Source: Scylla paramamosain
Taxonomy: Eukaryota; Arthropoda; Malacostraca; Decapoda; Portunidae
DNA length: 64,000 bases
Direction of reading: 5' to 3'
Assembly: GCF_035594125.1 (NCBI RefSeq)
Contig: NC_087151.1
Location: 18,417,501-18,481,500 of the forward strand
Each line of letters opens with the position of its first letter. The first letter of the stretch is position 1. Made by a program: the position numbers and the translations under genes. Below are positions 1 to 11,642 of this stretch, piece by piece. The notes under the pieces are model-generated. The model made no database searches and was not told where the DNA came from. It was given only the letters and a program-made list of their open reading frames with translations.

Positions 1-197
1 ATATGGGAAACCATCCTTATAAGGATCAGAACTACCTATATTTATAGTTTAAACCTTAAACTATGCATCTCACATTTACTAAGCAATTCACTTTAAGACA
101 ATAAAAAGCACTTTAAGACAATAAAAATATCATACATGATATTTTAATTAAAAAATACAGTGCACTATAAAATAAAAGGGGAATAAGTTGATATGTA

Positions 198-690
<493 letters not shown>

Positions 691-1090
691 TAATTTATAA
701 CTGAAAGAATAATTTGGGCTCTTTGGGCTGAAAGACTGAGCTGGTGGTGACACCTGGCAACTCTAAAAACTCCCCATTAGTTAGGTTAGGTTAGGGAAAA
801 CTCTGCAAATATGCAAAACCATGAATATGTGAGGGAACGCTGATATATGCTATCTCTTATTTGTTGTATATGTATTCCATTCTATTGGCATAGAACGATA
901 GGAAAATGGCATCAAGGAAGTAGGGATGCCACCAAACTAAGGAAATAGAGAAGTCAAAATTTAGTCATTGCTCTGTTTTGTGAATTGGTAGATATTGTGC
1001 CTGGTGGCTCCACTTCACCATTCCTCAAATCAGGGCGGTCAAGTTCTCAATTTAAGCCAAAAGTATTCTAAAAAAGTAGCTTAAGAAAAA
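691..1090. other. Non-coding MITE flank with short TTAGG run
   Basis: No gene is seen. It contains the right part of the outer MITE, including three TTAGG units near 780-795 that recur in all four copies, and then AT-rich sequence with no recognisable element. Confidence 0.6.
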
Positions 1091-1094
1091 TATG

Positions 1095-1508
1095 TATTTA
1101 GTACAGTCCATGTAATGAAAAGGAACTAATCATGATTAAACAAAGAACTCTATGTTCTCCTTTATGAAAGAGTGAGAAATTCATATATTATAAATATGGG
1201 AGGTATATATATTACAGTCCCTGTATTGAAGGGGAACTCACCATGATTGAATGGATAACTATGTTCTCTTTTATGAAAGAGTGAGAAATTCATATATTTT
1301 AAATATGGGAGGTATATATATTACAGTCCCTGTATTGAAGGGGAACTCATCATGATTGAATGGATAACTATGTTCTCTTTTATGAAAGAGTGAGAAATTC
1401 ATATATTATAAATATGGGAGGTATATATATTACAGTCCCTGTATTGAAGGGAAACTCATCATGATTGAATGGATACCTATGTTCTCTTTTATGAAAGAGT
1501 GAGAAATT
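1095..1508. repeat. 109-bp tandem repeat
   Basis: The phrase GTGAGAAATT recurs at 1172, 1281, 1390 and 1499, an exact 109-bp period. Units end in TTTTATGAAAGA and contain ATATATTACAGTCCCTGTAT. The first unit is more diverged. The reverse arm copy (about 34400-34810) also has four starts, whereas the third copy (about 52790-53095) has three. Confidence 0.9.
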
Positions 1509-2178
1509 AATTATGAGCAAAACAAAGTTTACTATGGAGCTTGTTGTTTCGTTTTGAGGGGCCTGGCTCAGTCTGACCATAACCCTATTCAATCGCTAAT
1601 ATCTCCAGAACTATGTGGCTGATCGTAACAAAATTAGCATCATATGATAGCACACTTCTATCAATTTTATATGATATAGCTTTCATCTCTTCTATTGGGT
1701 GAAGTTAACTTACTAAAAGTAGAAGGGTGTCAGAAATGGGATTTCTCAAAAACTACTCAACCAGTTTTAATGAAACTTAAGAGGTGTCATGTTATAATTT
1801 TAATAAAATTCCTTACGTCAACTTTGAAGTAGCACTGTACATGCACAAAGTCAAAATTACAACTTTTTAAGTAATTAACTGATCAAGCTCAAATTTTTGT
1901 TGGTAATAAGAGTAATACAAGTTATAATGAAAAATCATATGAAATTTGCAATACTACTGTGCATATGCAAAATACAATACAAAACTTTTTGTAAAGGGAC
2001 CATCAGTTTTCTGCAATTTTCACCAATTTTCTTTTGTCTCAATGAGAGCGGATAGATACCACTGAACACAAAATGAAATTTCCTATCAAGTGGTATATAG
2101 CACAACCACTGGGCTCTTGCAGAGTTTTGAGCTGGAGTGATTTGAATATTAGGCAAGTGTGGGGTGCCTGAAGTTGCC

Positions 2179-2181
<3 letters not shown>
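1509..2181. other. Non-coding stretch, nothing recognised
   Basis: AT-rich sequence with no sustained frame and no terminal repeats that I can see. It is conserved in all three copies of arm A. Confidence 0.6.

Positions 2182-2251
<70 letters not shown>
2182..2251. repeat. (CT)n microsatellite
   Basis: Pure CT for about 70 bp. The same locus is about 224 bp of GA at 33506-33729 and about 133 bp of CT at 53763-53895, so it is hypervariable between arm copies. Confidence 0.97.
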
Positions 2252-2254
<3 letters not shown>

Positions 2255-3138
2255 TGAAATACCCCTTCCACTGATGCATTACTGACATCTTTGCTCGTTA
2301 ATCGTCTTCCAAGGCATTTTACTGGTATATTATAACTTTTCTTCATTAAATTGTGTAACATTTGCTGTCTTAGATATAATTTTCTATCTGTACAACATCA
2401 CCTCTCCTCTAGTAAACCTCATCTTTATTTATGATATGCATGTACAGTATTATGAATAAAATAATAAAAAATAATTAGGTAAAAACCAACTTAAAATTTA
2501 CTTGATGGGTCCTGTTGATGATGCTCATCAAGGCTAGTGTCTTCTGGTATCAACCCTAAGTCTCTTGAGACCACCCCCTCAACTTTTTCTTCATTAATTT
2601 CTGCAACATTCACAGTCTTAGATCTAGTTTTCAATTTCTAGAACACAATCTCTCCTCTACTAAACCTTATCTTCTTTTCCTCACTGAAACATAGGTGTCT
2701 GAGGCAACTTACAATAGCCCCTTTTCTGTTCCCTCCTACTTTCTTTATTCTCATTTTCAATCCAAAGCTGAATGTTGCGTTTATGTGCGCAATGACTTAA
2801 CCTGCTGTTGTGCCCACACTCTTGAATATTCCGAGTTTTTCACCATCTGGCTACTATTACAGAGTCACTCTCAAACTAAATTTATCTGTGCTGTATACCT
2901 CTCACCTAACTCCTCAGACTATAAGAAATTCTTTGACTACTTAACCTCCAAAGTGGAGCACATTCTGACTCACTTCCCTTTTGCAGAGACCTCCATTCTT
3001 GGAGACTTCAGTGTTCACCACCAGCTTTGGGTTTCCTCTCCCTTCACTGACCATCATGGTGAACTAGCCTTCAACTTTGCTATCCTCCAATTGGTGCAAC
3101 ACCCTGCTCATATCCTTGACCGTTTTAGAGATGCATAC

Positions 3139-3568
3139 TAATCAGTCACTTCCTACACTCATACCTTATATTACTTCCCCCCTGATCTTACAAAACTAAC
3201 CCTACAAAACTTTATCATCTTTCCTGTACTTTATTTTTAAACACATCTATATGATTTCAGTCTCATATATGTATCAATTTATATCACCTAACCCTATGTG
3301 TCATCCCATCCATCTTCATACTCAACTTTATAACAATATAGATATATATTATTCTGTATAAACCTTATCATATTGTGTTTTTATTTATCTTCATGATAGA
3401 TTTTTCGATTTTAAGTTGTCTATTGTGTTTACTTTAAGTAATGTACTTTTAAATTTTTCATTTGCCTGAAAAGCATCAAGCTTATACATAGGCTGGCCAA
3501 TAATGTATACCTATCCAATAATGAAATGTATAAACCTAGGCTATAATAAAGTGTTTAAGTGTTTAAGT
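3139..3568 (+). mobile_element. Short insertion inside J1 with 8-bp tail repeats
   Basis: The J1 endonuclease reading frame stops at about 3138 and resumes at about 3569 (ATACACCCAACATTC) relative to the intact copy. The intervening 430 bp is AT-rich and non-coding. It ends in tandem GTGTTTAA units, two here and in the reverse copy and three in the third copy (57423-57446). A short non-LTR or SINE-type insertion with a repeat tail is a reasonable guess; the family is unknown. Confidence 0.5.
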
Positions 3569-3883
3569 GATACACCCAACATTCTTGACCTTTTCCTAAC
3601 CTCTAATCCTTCTGCTTATGCTGTTACCCTATCTTCTCCATTGGGCTCCTCCAATCACAATCTCATATCTGTATCTTGTCCTATTGCTCCAATCCATCCT
3701 CAGGATCTCCTAATGAGAGGTGCCTCTGGTGTTTTGCCTCTGCTAGTTGGGGGGAACTGAGGAGGTATTTTGCTGAATTTCCTTGGAATGACTACTGCTT
3801 CTGTGCCAGAGACTGTGTGCCGAGCGCATAACGGAGGTGATAGTGTCTGGCATCGGGCCCTACATTCCTCACTCTTTTTCTCG

Positions 3884-4137
3884 ACCTAAACCTTCCAAAC
3901 CTTGGTTTAACACAGCCTGTTCTCCTGTTATTCATGATAGAGAGGTAGCTCACAAAAGGTACTTGAGCCTTCCATTACCAGAATCTCTTGCACTTTATAT
4001 TTCTGCCCATACCTAAACCTTCCAGACCTTGGTTTAACACAGCCTGTTCTCCTGCTATTCATGATAGAGAGGTAGCTCACTAAAGGTACCTGAGCCTTCC
4101 ATTACTAGAATCTCTTGCACTTTATATTTCTGTCCGG
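3884..4137 (+). repeat. 127-bp tandem duplication within J1
   Basis: The stretch starting ACCTAAACCTTCC recurs 127 bp downstream with a few substitutions. The reverse and third arm copies have it too (the latter near 57764-58017), so it predates the arm duplications. Confidence 0.85.
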
Positions 4138-6009
4138 AACCATGCCAAGTCTGTTCTCCAACTAGCCAAAACTCCTTCATTAATAGAGTGTCAAAATCTT
4201 TCAAGATCTAACTCCCCTCGTGATCTCTGGCACCTAGCCAAAAACATCTCCAATAACTTTGCTTCTTCTTTCCCTCCTTTATTTCAACCAGATAGTACCA
4301 CTGTTATCATATTTATCTCTAAAGCTGAACTCTTTGCTCAAACCTTTGCTAAAAACTCTACCTTGGACAATTCAGGGCTTGTTCCTCCCTCTCCTCCATC
4401 CTCCATGCTACCTATTAAAATTCTTCACAATGATGTTTTCCATGCCCTTGCTGGCCTAAACCCTCGGAAGGCTTATGGACCTGATGGGGTCCCTCCTATT
4501 GTTCTCCAAAACTGCTCCTCTGTGCTTGCACCTTGCCTAGTCAAACTCTTTCATCTTTGTCTATCAACATCTATCTTTTCTTCTTGCTGGAAGCTTGCCT
4601 ACATTCAGCCTATTCCTAAAAAGCGTGACCGTTCTAATCCCTCAAATAACCATCCTGATTCTGTAATTTCTTGCTTATCTGAAGTTTTTGATGCATCAAC
4701 AGGAAGATTCTTAAACATCTATCACTTCACAACCTTCTATCTGATCAACAGTATGGGTTCCGTCAATGCCACTCTACTGGTGATCCGGCTTTCCTTACTG
4801 AGTCTTGATTATCCTCTTTTAGAGATTTTGGTGAATCTTTTGCTGATGCCTTAGACATATCAAAAGCTTTTGATAGAGTGGCACAAAGCTTTGATTTCCA
4901 AATTACCCTCCTACAGCCTCTATCCTTCTCTTGGTAACTTGATCTCGAGTTTCTTTTCTGACCATTCTATTGGTACTGTGGTAGATGGTCACTGTTCTTC
5001 TCCTAAATCTATTGACAATGGTGTTCCTCAGGGTTTTGTCCTGTCACCCACTCTCTTCCTATTATTCATCAATGACCTTCTAAACCAAACTTTTGTCCTA
5101 TCCATTCCTATGCTGATGATACCACCCTGCACTTTTCCGCGTCTTTTTGTAGACGTCCAACCCTTCAGGAAGTAAACAGTTCACACAAGGAAGCCACAGA
5201 ATTCCTGACTTCTGATCTCTCCAAAATTTCTGACTGGGGGAGAGTGAACTTATTATTGTTCAGTGTCCCAAGAATTCAATTCCTCCGTCTATCAACTCGA
5301 CACAACCTTCCAGACAACTATCCCCTCTTCTTCAGTGACACTCAACCGTCCCCTTTCTCTACACTGAACATCCTCAGTCTGTCCTCTGTCCTTTAATCAT
5401 AATCTAAACTGGAAACTTCACATCTCATCTCTAGCTAAAACAGTTTCTGTGAAGTTAGGCATCAGTCTTCTTCACCAGTTTTTCTCCCCCCCACCCCTCC
5501 TTATCCATCCATGTATGTGGTATGCTATCTTTTAGATAGGGTGTAATCAAAAGTTTTCCATCTCATCAACTCCTTTCCTCTAACTGACCGTCTTCAGCCT
5601 CATTCTCATTGCTGCAATGTTGCATCTCTTGCTATCTTCTACTGCTATTTTCATGCCAACTGCTCTTCTTATCTTGTGAAGTGCATGCCTCCCCTCCTCC
5701 CTTGGTTTTGCTGCATAAGACTTTCTTTTTCTCTCATCCCTATTCTGTCCACTTCTCTAATGCAAGTTAACCAGTATTCTCAATCTTTCATCCCTTTCTC
5801 TAGTAAACCTTGGAACTCCCTGCCTGCCTCTGTATTTCCACCTTCCTATGACTTGAACTCTTTCAAGAGTGAGGTTTCAAGACACTTAACTTGTATTTTT
5901 AACTAACATTTTTGACTGTTTGGGGACTGGCACCTCAGTGGCTGTTTTTTTTTTTTTTTTTGCTGGAATTTTTGTTTCCCTTGGCCTGTGCCACTCCTAC
6001 ATGAAGGGG

Positions 6010-6145
6010 AAAAAAAGAAAAAAAAAGGGAGGTAGATGTGATCAGGGACTGAACCAGGAATGAACATACCAGAATACCAAGCCTTAACTAACTGGACCAT
6101 GAGGTACCTCACAGCTAATCTAGCTTTGGCTCATATTTGTGTCCT
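6010..6145 (-). mobile_element. tRNA-derived SINE copy 1
   Basis: On the minus strand an A-box-like TGGTCCAGTTAGTTAAGG (6083-6099) and a B-box-like GGTTCAGTCCC (6045-6055) lie at tRNA-like spacing. The downstream side runs into an A/T-rich tail. A related copy lies 490 bp away at 6510-6640. It is too diverged to call a functional tRNA and has no clear cloverleaf. Confidence 0.5.
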
Positions 6146-6509
6146 ATCACTGCATTACATGGCTCTTCCTTCTAGGTTAATTTCTGATGTTTCGTTAATT
6201 TAATGTGGTACAATAAGTATCCAAACAATCCAAAGTGTGTGTCTGGGAAGTGTGGTTCTGGTCTTGCAAGGTTTACCAGAGTATTCACTAGGAAGCCCCT
6301 GCTCCATTCATGTTTTCTCCCTTTTTTGGGTGGGACACTCATTTCCTGTTTGACGCAACAAAACAATGCCATCATAAGTTCATACTAGGCTTTATTCTTT
6401 CCCCTATATGAAATCTTTTAAGACCATCCCACCACCATGTTGCCAATGTCATAGTTAAACAAAGAAATACATTTCCTATTACAAAATTAAAAATTATGAA
6501 AAAAAAAAT

Positions 6510-6640
6510 GTATAAACATGGGAAGTGGATGTGACCAGGGATTGAAACCAGATCTGACAAGCTTAAAGGACAAGCCTTTAGCTGACATAATCATAAAGTA
6601 CATCACATCTAGTTTAGCTTTAGCTCATGTTTTCACATCC
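6510..6640 (-). mobile_element. tRNA-derived SINE copy 2
   Basis: Diverged sister of the copy at 6010-6145. It shares the B-box-like segment (GGTTTCAATCCC on the minus strand, near 6537-6550), the A-box region and the segment upstream of it (AGCTAAAGCTAAACTAGATG on the minus strand). Confidence 0.45.
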
Positions 6641-6645
6641 TAGCT

Positions 6646-7626
6646 GAGGTCTAAAAATGTGTACCAAGCATTTATGATCCATTTTACATAAGCTACTGTT
6701 GTTATTTGTCGACAGTATATAATTTATTTAGAGCTGCCTGTTATTTATTTTTCCAGTTTTTAGAGTAACATCTCACAGGTATCAATAATTTTAACCCCCT
6801 GAGCAACAAGCAACACAGTGGTGTGCATTTCAGGGCTCTGATGGGTAATGAATGTATGTGCCTCATGATTTTCAATCCTTAAATCAAAATGAAAGTGGGA
6901 GAGAGATATTTTGAACATTACTTAGCAACATTTACAAAGCTGCTCCCTACCACTTTTAGTGACTTGCCATCTGGTATTCTATACAAGGCAAGTATCATGG
7001 AAGGAGGTGATCTGCCCTCATCCTAATGAATGGCTAAGTGCAAATGCAAGCTAACCTCATCCACTCCCATTAAGTGCTGTTAAACAAGGAGTCACAGTGG
7101 AAGAACATTCCTTTTGATATGTGGGGAAAGCAGTGAGGGCAGGTGGGGCAAGTGAGCTGTAGCCAGTACTATATCCAGCATAATGAACACACCTTTACTT
7201 CCTGTTGAACTAAAATAATGAGTCAGACAAAAGTACCACTAGAATGGAGAAGGATAGGTGCTTCTTATGCTGTAAGTTTCATTATTCTAGAATCTGTACT
7301 AAATGAGATATAACTAGGAATAAGAGTTATTTTTCTCTAAAAACTCATTACAAGAAGAGGTTTCTGCACAAAAAACCCGTTGCTTAGGGGCTAGCAGAAG
7401 TTTCTGCATACTGGTAGTCTAGCTGAGTAGGTAATGCTTGTTGAAAGGTGATTACAAAATAATTTTATTACTGTAATATTTAGAGGCACTAGATCATTGA
7501 TTATGGGGTATTATGAGTGAAAGAATTCACTGAAGAGTGTCTCTGGTATAATTGGCACCCAATCACTAATTGCACATTATGAAGGGACACTGTAATGTCA
7601 GTGTCATCAAATTCTGTCCCCCTCCC
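6646..7626. other. Non-coding stretch, nothing recognised
   Basis: No sustained reading frame, terminal repeats or RNA gene seen. The sequence is repeated with few changes at about 28130-29110 and 60530-61503. Confidence 0.6.
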
Positions 7627-7651
7627 CACACACACACACACACACACACAA
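7627..7651. repeat. (CA)n microsatellite
   Basis: Short CA run at the upstream edge of the CR1-like relic. It is about 32 bp in the third arm copy (61504-61535) and reads as GT at 28094-28118. Confidence 0.95.
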
Positions 7652-7654
7652 TGG

Positions 7655-8925
7655 GCAGCAGAATTCTTATAAAAGAAGGAATAATAACAGACAAACAATA
7701 TGGCTCCAGGAAAAGAAAATCATGTGTAACAAATCTATTAAGCTTCAGCTCAAGAGTGATGACATCATGTAGGAAAGAGAAGCATTTGTGGACTGTATAT
7801 AACTAGATCTGATAAAAAGCTTTTGACAAGGTTCCCCCATGAAAGACTTATGTGGAAACTTGAAAATATTAAGAGACTACATGGGACAAGTATAAAGTGG
7901 ATGGAAAATTACTTAAAATGATGAGAAATGAGAACAGTAGCTAATGATGAAAAGTTGGTTTGGAAAACAGTAAAGAGTGGTGTGCCACAAGGGTCAGTAC
8001 TATCACCAATATGGTATTGTTCATTGTTTATATAAATGATATTCCTGAAAAAAATTGATAGCTACAACAGCCTATTTGCAGATAATGCTAAATTACAGAA
8101 AGAAATAAAAAGTTGCAAAGACTGTGAATATCTACAAAATTACCAATAAAATTTGTGAATGGAGCAAAAAATGGGAAGTTAAATTTGATGTAAGCAAATG
8201 TCATATGATGGAGATGTGCAGAAGTGAATAGAAGACCACATTGGACATACAAGGTAGAAAACAAATATATTAAAAGGATCCAGGAAGAAAAGGATCTAGG
8301 AGTAGTAAAGCCAGATAACTTCCAACCAGAGAAGCATATAGGTAGAATATGAGGAACATTTACAGATTACTATGAAACATAGTACAGCTTCTCACCTCAT
8401 GAACAAAAGTAAGATGAGAAAAATAATCCCTATGATAATAAGACCTAGATTGGAATATGCAGCAGTTGTGTAGTCTCTATGTAAGAAGCATGTAAACAAG
8501 CTAGGAAGAATACAAACAATAGGAACAAAAATGGTGGCAGAATTTGAGGAATTAAGTTATGAAGAAAGATTAGAAAAAATATACTTACCAATACTGGAAC
8601 AAAGGAGAGAAAGAGATTTGATAACTATCTACAAGTTGGCAAACAAAATGGAAGTTGGTGACAAAACCATTACTAAAAGAGACAAGCAGTCATGACAGTA
8701 GAATGGGACACTCACATAAGTAGGGAAAAGAAGATGTCTAAACAACACAAAGAATAGTTTTCCACAAAGACACACTGAAGTTTGGAATGGACTAAAAGAA
8801 GATATGTATAGTTTTGGCAACAAGTGTACACAAACTAAAGGAAAAATTAGACATGTATAGGTATGGGGATGGGACCACTTGAGTGTAGCTCGGGCCCTGT
8901 AAATTACACCTAGGTAAATACACAA
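7655..8925 (+). pseudogene. CR1-like non-LTR retrotransposon relic (RT and 3' end)
   Basis: In shifting frames the sequence reads EGIITDKQYGSRK, SFDKVPHERLMWKLENI, INDIP and FADN, matching the order of CR1-clade RT motifs: a QYGF-type block, the AFDKVPH-type motif A and the F/YADD box, here FADN. After the RT come fragments such as KWEVKFD and a RIQTI/TKMV-type C-terminal block, then a 3' UTR ending near the CTAGGTAAATACA motif (about 8920). Several stops and frameshifts make it dead. The 5' half is absent. Confidence 0.75.
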
Positions 8926-9111
8926 CACAGTGCACACCGTGCATGGCTACATGGACTTGTTTCTGACCATTATAGAGATGTTGTGTGATGTTTCAATAAG
9001 TGTGATGCCAAGAATGGAGTATTATCTGAACTAAATGTATACTATCTATGGTAAGAAATAGTGGTACAGATATTATAATAACTTTCTAATTAATTATTGA
9101 TTTGAAAGGTT

Positions 9112-10725
9112 GCCTGATGGGATCCCTCCTATTGTTCTCCAAAACTGTGCCTCCGTGCTTGCACCTTGCCTAGTCAAACTCTTTCAACTCTGTCAACATC
9201 TACCTTTCCTTCTTGCTGGAAGTTTGCCTACATTCAGCCTGTTCCTAAAAAGGAAGACTGTTCTAATCCCTCAAACTACCGTCCTATTGCTTTAATTTCC
9301 TGCCTATCTAAAGTTTTTGAATCAATCTTCCTCAAGAGGAAGATTCTTAAACATCTGTCACTTCACAACCTTCTATCTGATCACCGTATGGGTTCTGTCA
9401 AGGCCGCTCTACTGGTGATCTTCTGGGTTTCCTTACTGAGTCTCAGTCATCTCTTTTAGAGATTTTGGTGAACCTTTTGCTGTTGCCTTGGATATATCAA
9501 AAGCTTTTGATAGAGTGTGGCACAAAGCTTTGATTTCCAAACTACCTTCCTATGGCTTGTGTCCTTCTCTCTGTAACTTCATCTCAAGTTTCCTTTCTGA
9601 CCATTCTGTTGCTGCTGTGGTAGATGGTCACTGTTTTTTCCTAAATCTATTAACAGTGGTGTTCCTCAGGATTCTGTCCTGGCACCCACTCTCTTCTTAT
9701 TATTCATCAATGACCTTCTAAACCAAACTTCTTGTCCTATCCACTCCTACACTGATGATACCATCCAGCACTTCTCCACATCTTTTTATAGACATCCAAC
9801 CCTTCAAGAAGTAAACATTTCACGCAGGGAAGCCACAGAACACCTGAGTTCTGATCTTTCTAAAATTTCTGATTGGGGCAGAGCAAACTTGGTATTGTTT
9901 ATTGTCTCAAAACTCAATTCCTCCATCCATCAACTCGACACAACCTTCCAGACAACTATCCCCTCTTCTTCAGTGACACTCAACTGTCCCTCTTCTACAC
10001 TGAACCTCCTCTTTCTATCCTTTACTTATAATCTGAACTGGAAACTTCACATCTCATCTCTTGCTAAAAACAGCTTCTATGAAGTTAGGTGTTCTGAGAC
10101 ATCTCTGCCAGTTTTTCTCACCCCCCCACACTGCTAACTCTGTACAAGGGCCTTATCCGTGCATGTATGGAGTATGCTTCACACGTCTGGGAGGTTCTAC
10201 TATTACTGCTCTTCTAGACAGGGTGGAATCAAAAGCTTTTCGTCTCATCAACTCCTCTCTTCCAGCTGACTGTCTTCAGCCTCTGTTCATCGCTGCAATA
10301 TTGCATCTCTAGCTATCTTCTACTGCAGTTTTCAAGCTAGCTGCTCTTCTGATCTTGCTAACTGCATGCTCTCCTCCTCCTGCAGCCTTGCTGCATAAGA
10401 CTTTCTTCATTCTCTCACCCCTATTCTGTCCACCTCTCTAATGCAAGAGTTAACTGGTATTCTCAATCATTCATCCCTTTCTCTGGTAAATTCTGGAACT
10501 TCCTACCTGCTTCTGTATTTCCACCTTCTTATGACTTGAATTCCTTCAAGAGGGAGGTTTCAAGACACTTATCCTTTAATTTTTGAATACTGGTTTGGAC
10601 CCTTTTCTGGAACTAGCATCACAGTGGGCTTTTTTTTTATTGGATTTTTGTTGCCCATGGCCAGTGTCCCTCCTAGGTAAAAAAAAAAGAAAAAAGAAAA
10701 AAGGGGGGAAGGGGGAAAAAAAAAA
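9112..10725 (+). pseudogene. J2: 5'-truncated Jockey-like retrotransposon
   Basis: Starts inside the RT at the PDG block ([12 protein letters not shown]) and runs through the [15 protein letters not shown] block and the [11 protein letters not shown] motif A (9488-9721) to the family 3' end ([13 protein letters not shown] terminus near 10560) and an A-rich tail at about 10680-10725. At least four frameshifts break the frame. It is younger than J1, since identity to the intact copies is visibly higher. Confidence 0.87.
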
Positions 10726-10852
10726 TTAATTGCACTATCCTATGATCATATTGCATCAGATATTATATGAGGTTCCCAGAGCCAGAGTGATCTAAGTGCT
10801 CTTGTGGTCAAAATTACTATTTTATTGCATTGTCATCCCCAACCTTCCTAAC

Positions 10853-10888
10853 AATGACACTGCCCTCACTCTGTGTTGAAAATATATG
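10853..10888 (-). pseudogene. Host exon Z, copy 1, truncated
   Basis: Only the first 36 bases of exon Z remain (HIFSTQSEGSVI). They are cut at 10853, exactly where arm A begins. The upstream acceptor side on the minus strand is kept. Confidence 0.7.
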
Positions 10889-11485
10889 CTGCCCTAAGAT
10901 GGAGAAAATACTGAATCTGATACTGAAAGAAATAAAGAACAAAATTGTTTACAAAAATTTTATCATAATTGTTTATAATATCAAGCAAATCTACAGAACA
11001 TAGGACAACTCTACAACAAGCAGGCTCCAGGCTCCAGGCTGGTAAGCTTGAATAGTCTACACATCATATAAACTTTTGACTGAATAAAGATTCAGATGGA
11101 TCCATGCTATTTTACAGGTTTTAAGCTTTTAACAATGATACAAGTTCCCCATCAAAGGAACAACAAACTAAAGTCAAGTATGCGATCTCCTTCACTTTGT
11201 GTGCCTTCTTGTTGCAGTAAAATAATGCTCAGCTTCATTTATCCAATTTTCATGGTCTAAACGAAACCTTTCTTATCAAAGATAATATAAGTTGTGGGAT
11301 TTAGTTCACAATCAAATCAACATTTCTCTATTTTACCTACATCTGACATCTCTATTTATATGAATTTTTCAACAGCTACCCACCAACCAAGAGAAGAGTG
11401 CTGTGGAGATCTCCATCACCCACAATAAGTCCCTGAAATGCCTAAATAAACTTGGGATTCATGTAAAAAAAAAAAAAAAACTCAC
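10889..11485 (-). other. Host-gene intron between exons Y and Z, copy 1
   Basis: Reverse copy of 16341-16937 with few changes. No ORF is seen. Confidence 0.65.
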
Positions 11486-11642
11486 TGGGACATAGTACAC
11501 ATTTGCAAGAGTCCAAGGCAAGACTATCCCACCATCTGTGTACCATGGAATGTTCCCAACAACTGGAGTTACCCACAACTGAGCTGCACTTGGTGCCAAT
11601 AACCACTCATTCTCAGATATCCAACTCCTAAACAAATCAATG
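11486..11642 (-). CDS. Host exon Y, copy 1 (unidentified gene)
   Basis: 157 bases on the minus strand, open in the exon frame as IDLFRSWISENEW and then VVGNIPWYTDGG, ending ANVYYVP before a GTGAGT donor. The exon is intact, but the acceptor side is lost: within 2 bp of the exon edge (11643) the sequence switches to satellite, so this copy cannot be spliced normally. The Ile and Asn variants are shared with the copy at 16184 and differ from the Val and Ser of the copies at 37246 and 50341. Confidence 0.55.

Larger units (their letters stand above)
2556..6030 (+). pseudogene. J1: decayed Jockey-like non-LTR retrotransposon
   Basis: Same family as the intact copies at 54974 and 61761, but 5'-truncated by about 30 codons and broken by stops and frameshifts. 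Recognisable pieces are an APE-type endonuclease part (2695-3141, with GDFS where the family has GDFN), the PDG-containing start of the RT (4363-4854) and the GVPQG region (4870-5175), where the YADD loop is frameshifted. About 430 bp of foreign sequence sits at roughly 3139-3568, and a 127-bp tandem duplication covers 3884-4137. The 3' end has the family's T-rich UTR and A-rich tail (about 5930-6030). It is not functional. Confidence 0.88.

Noticed and set aside
778..796. TTAGG x3 as an interstitial arthropod telomere
   Set aside because: Only three units, found inside a MITE in all four copies; too short to mean a telomere.
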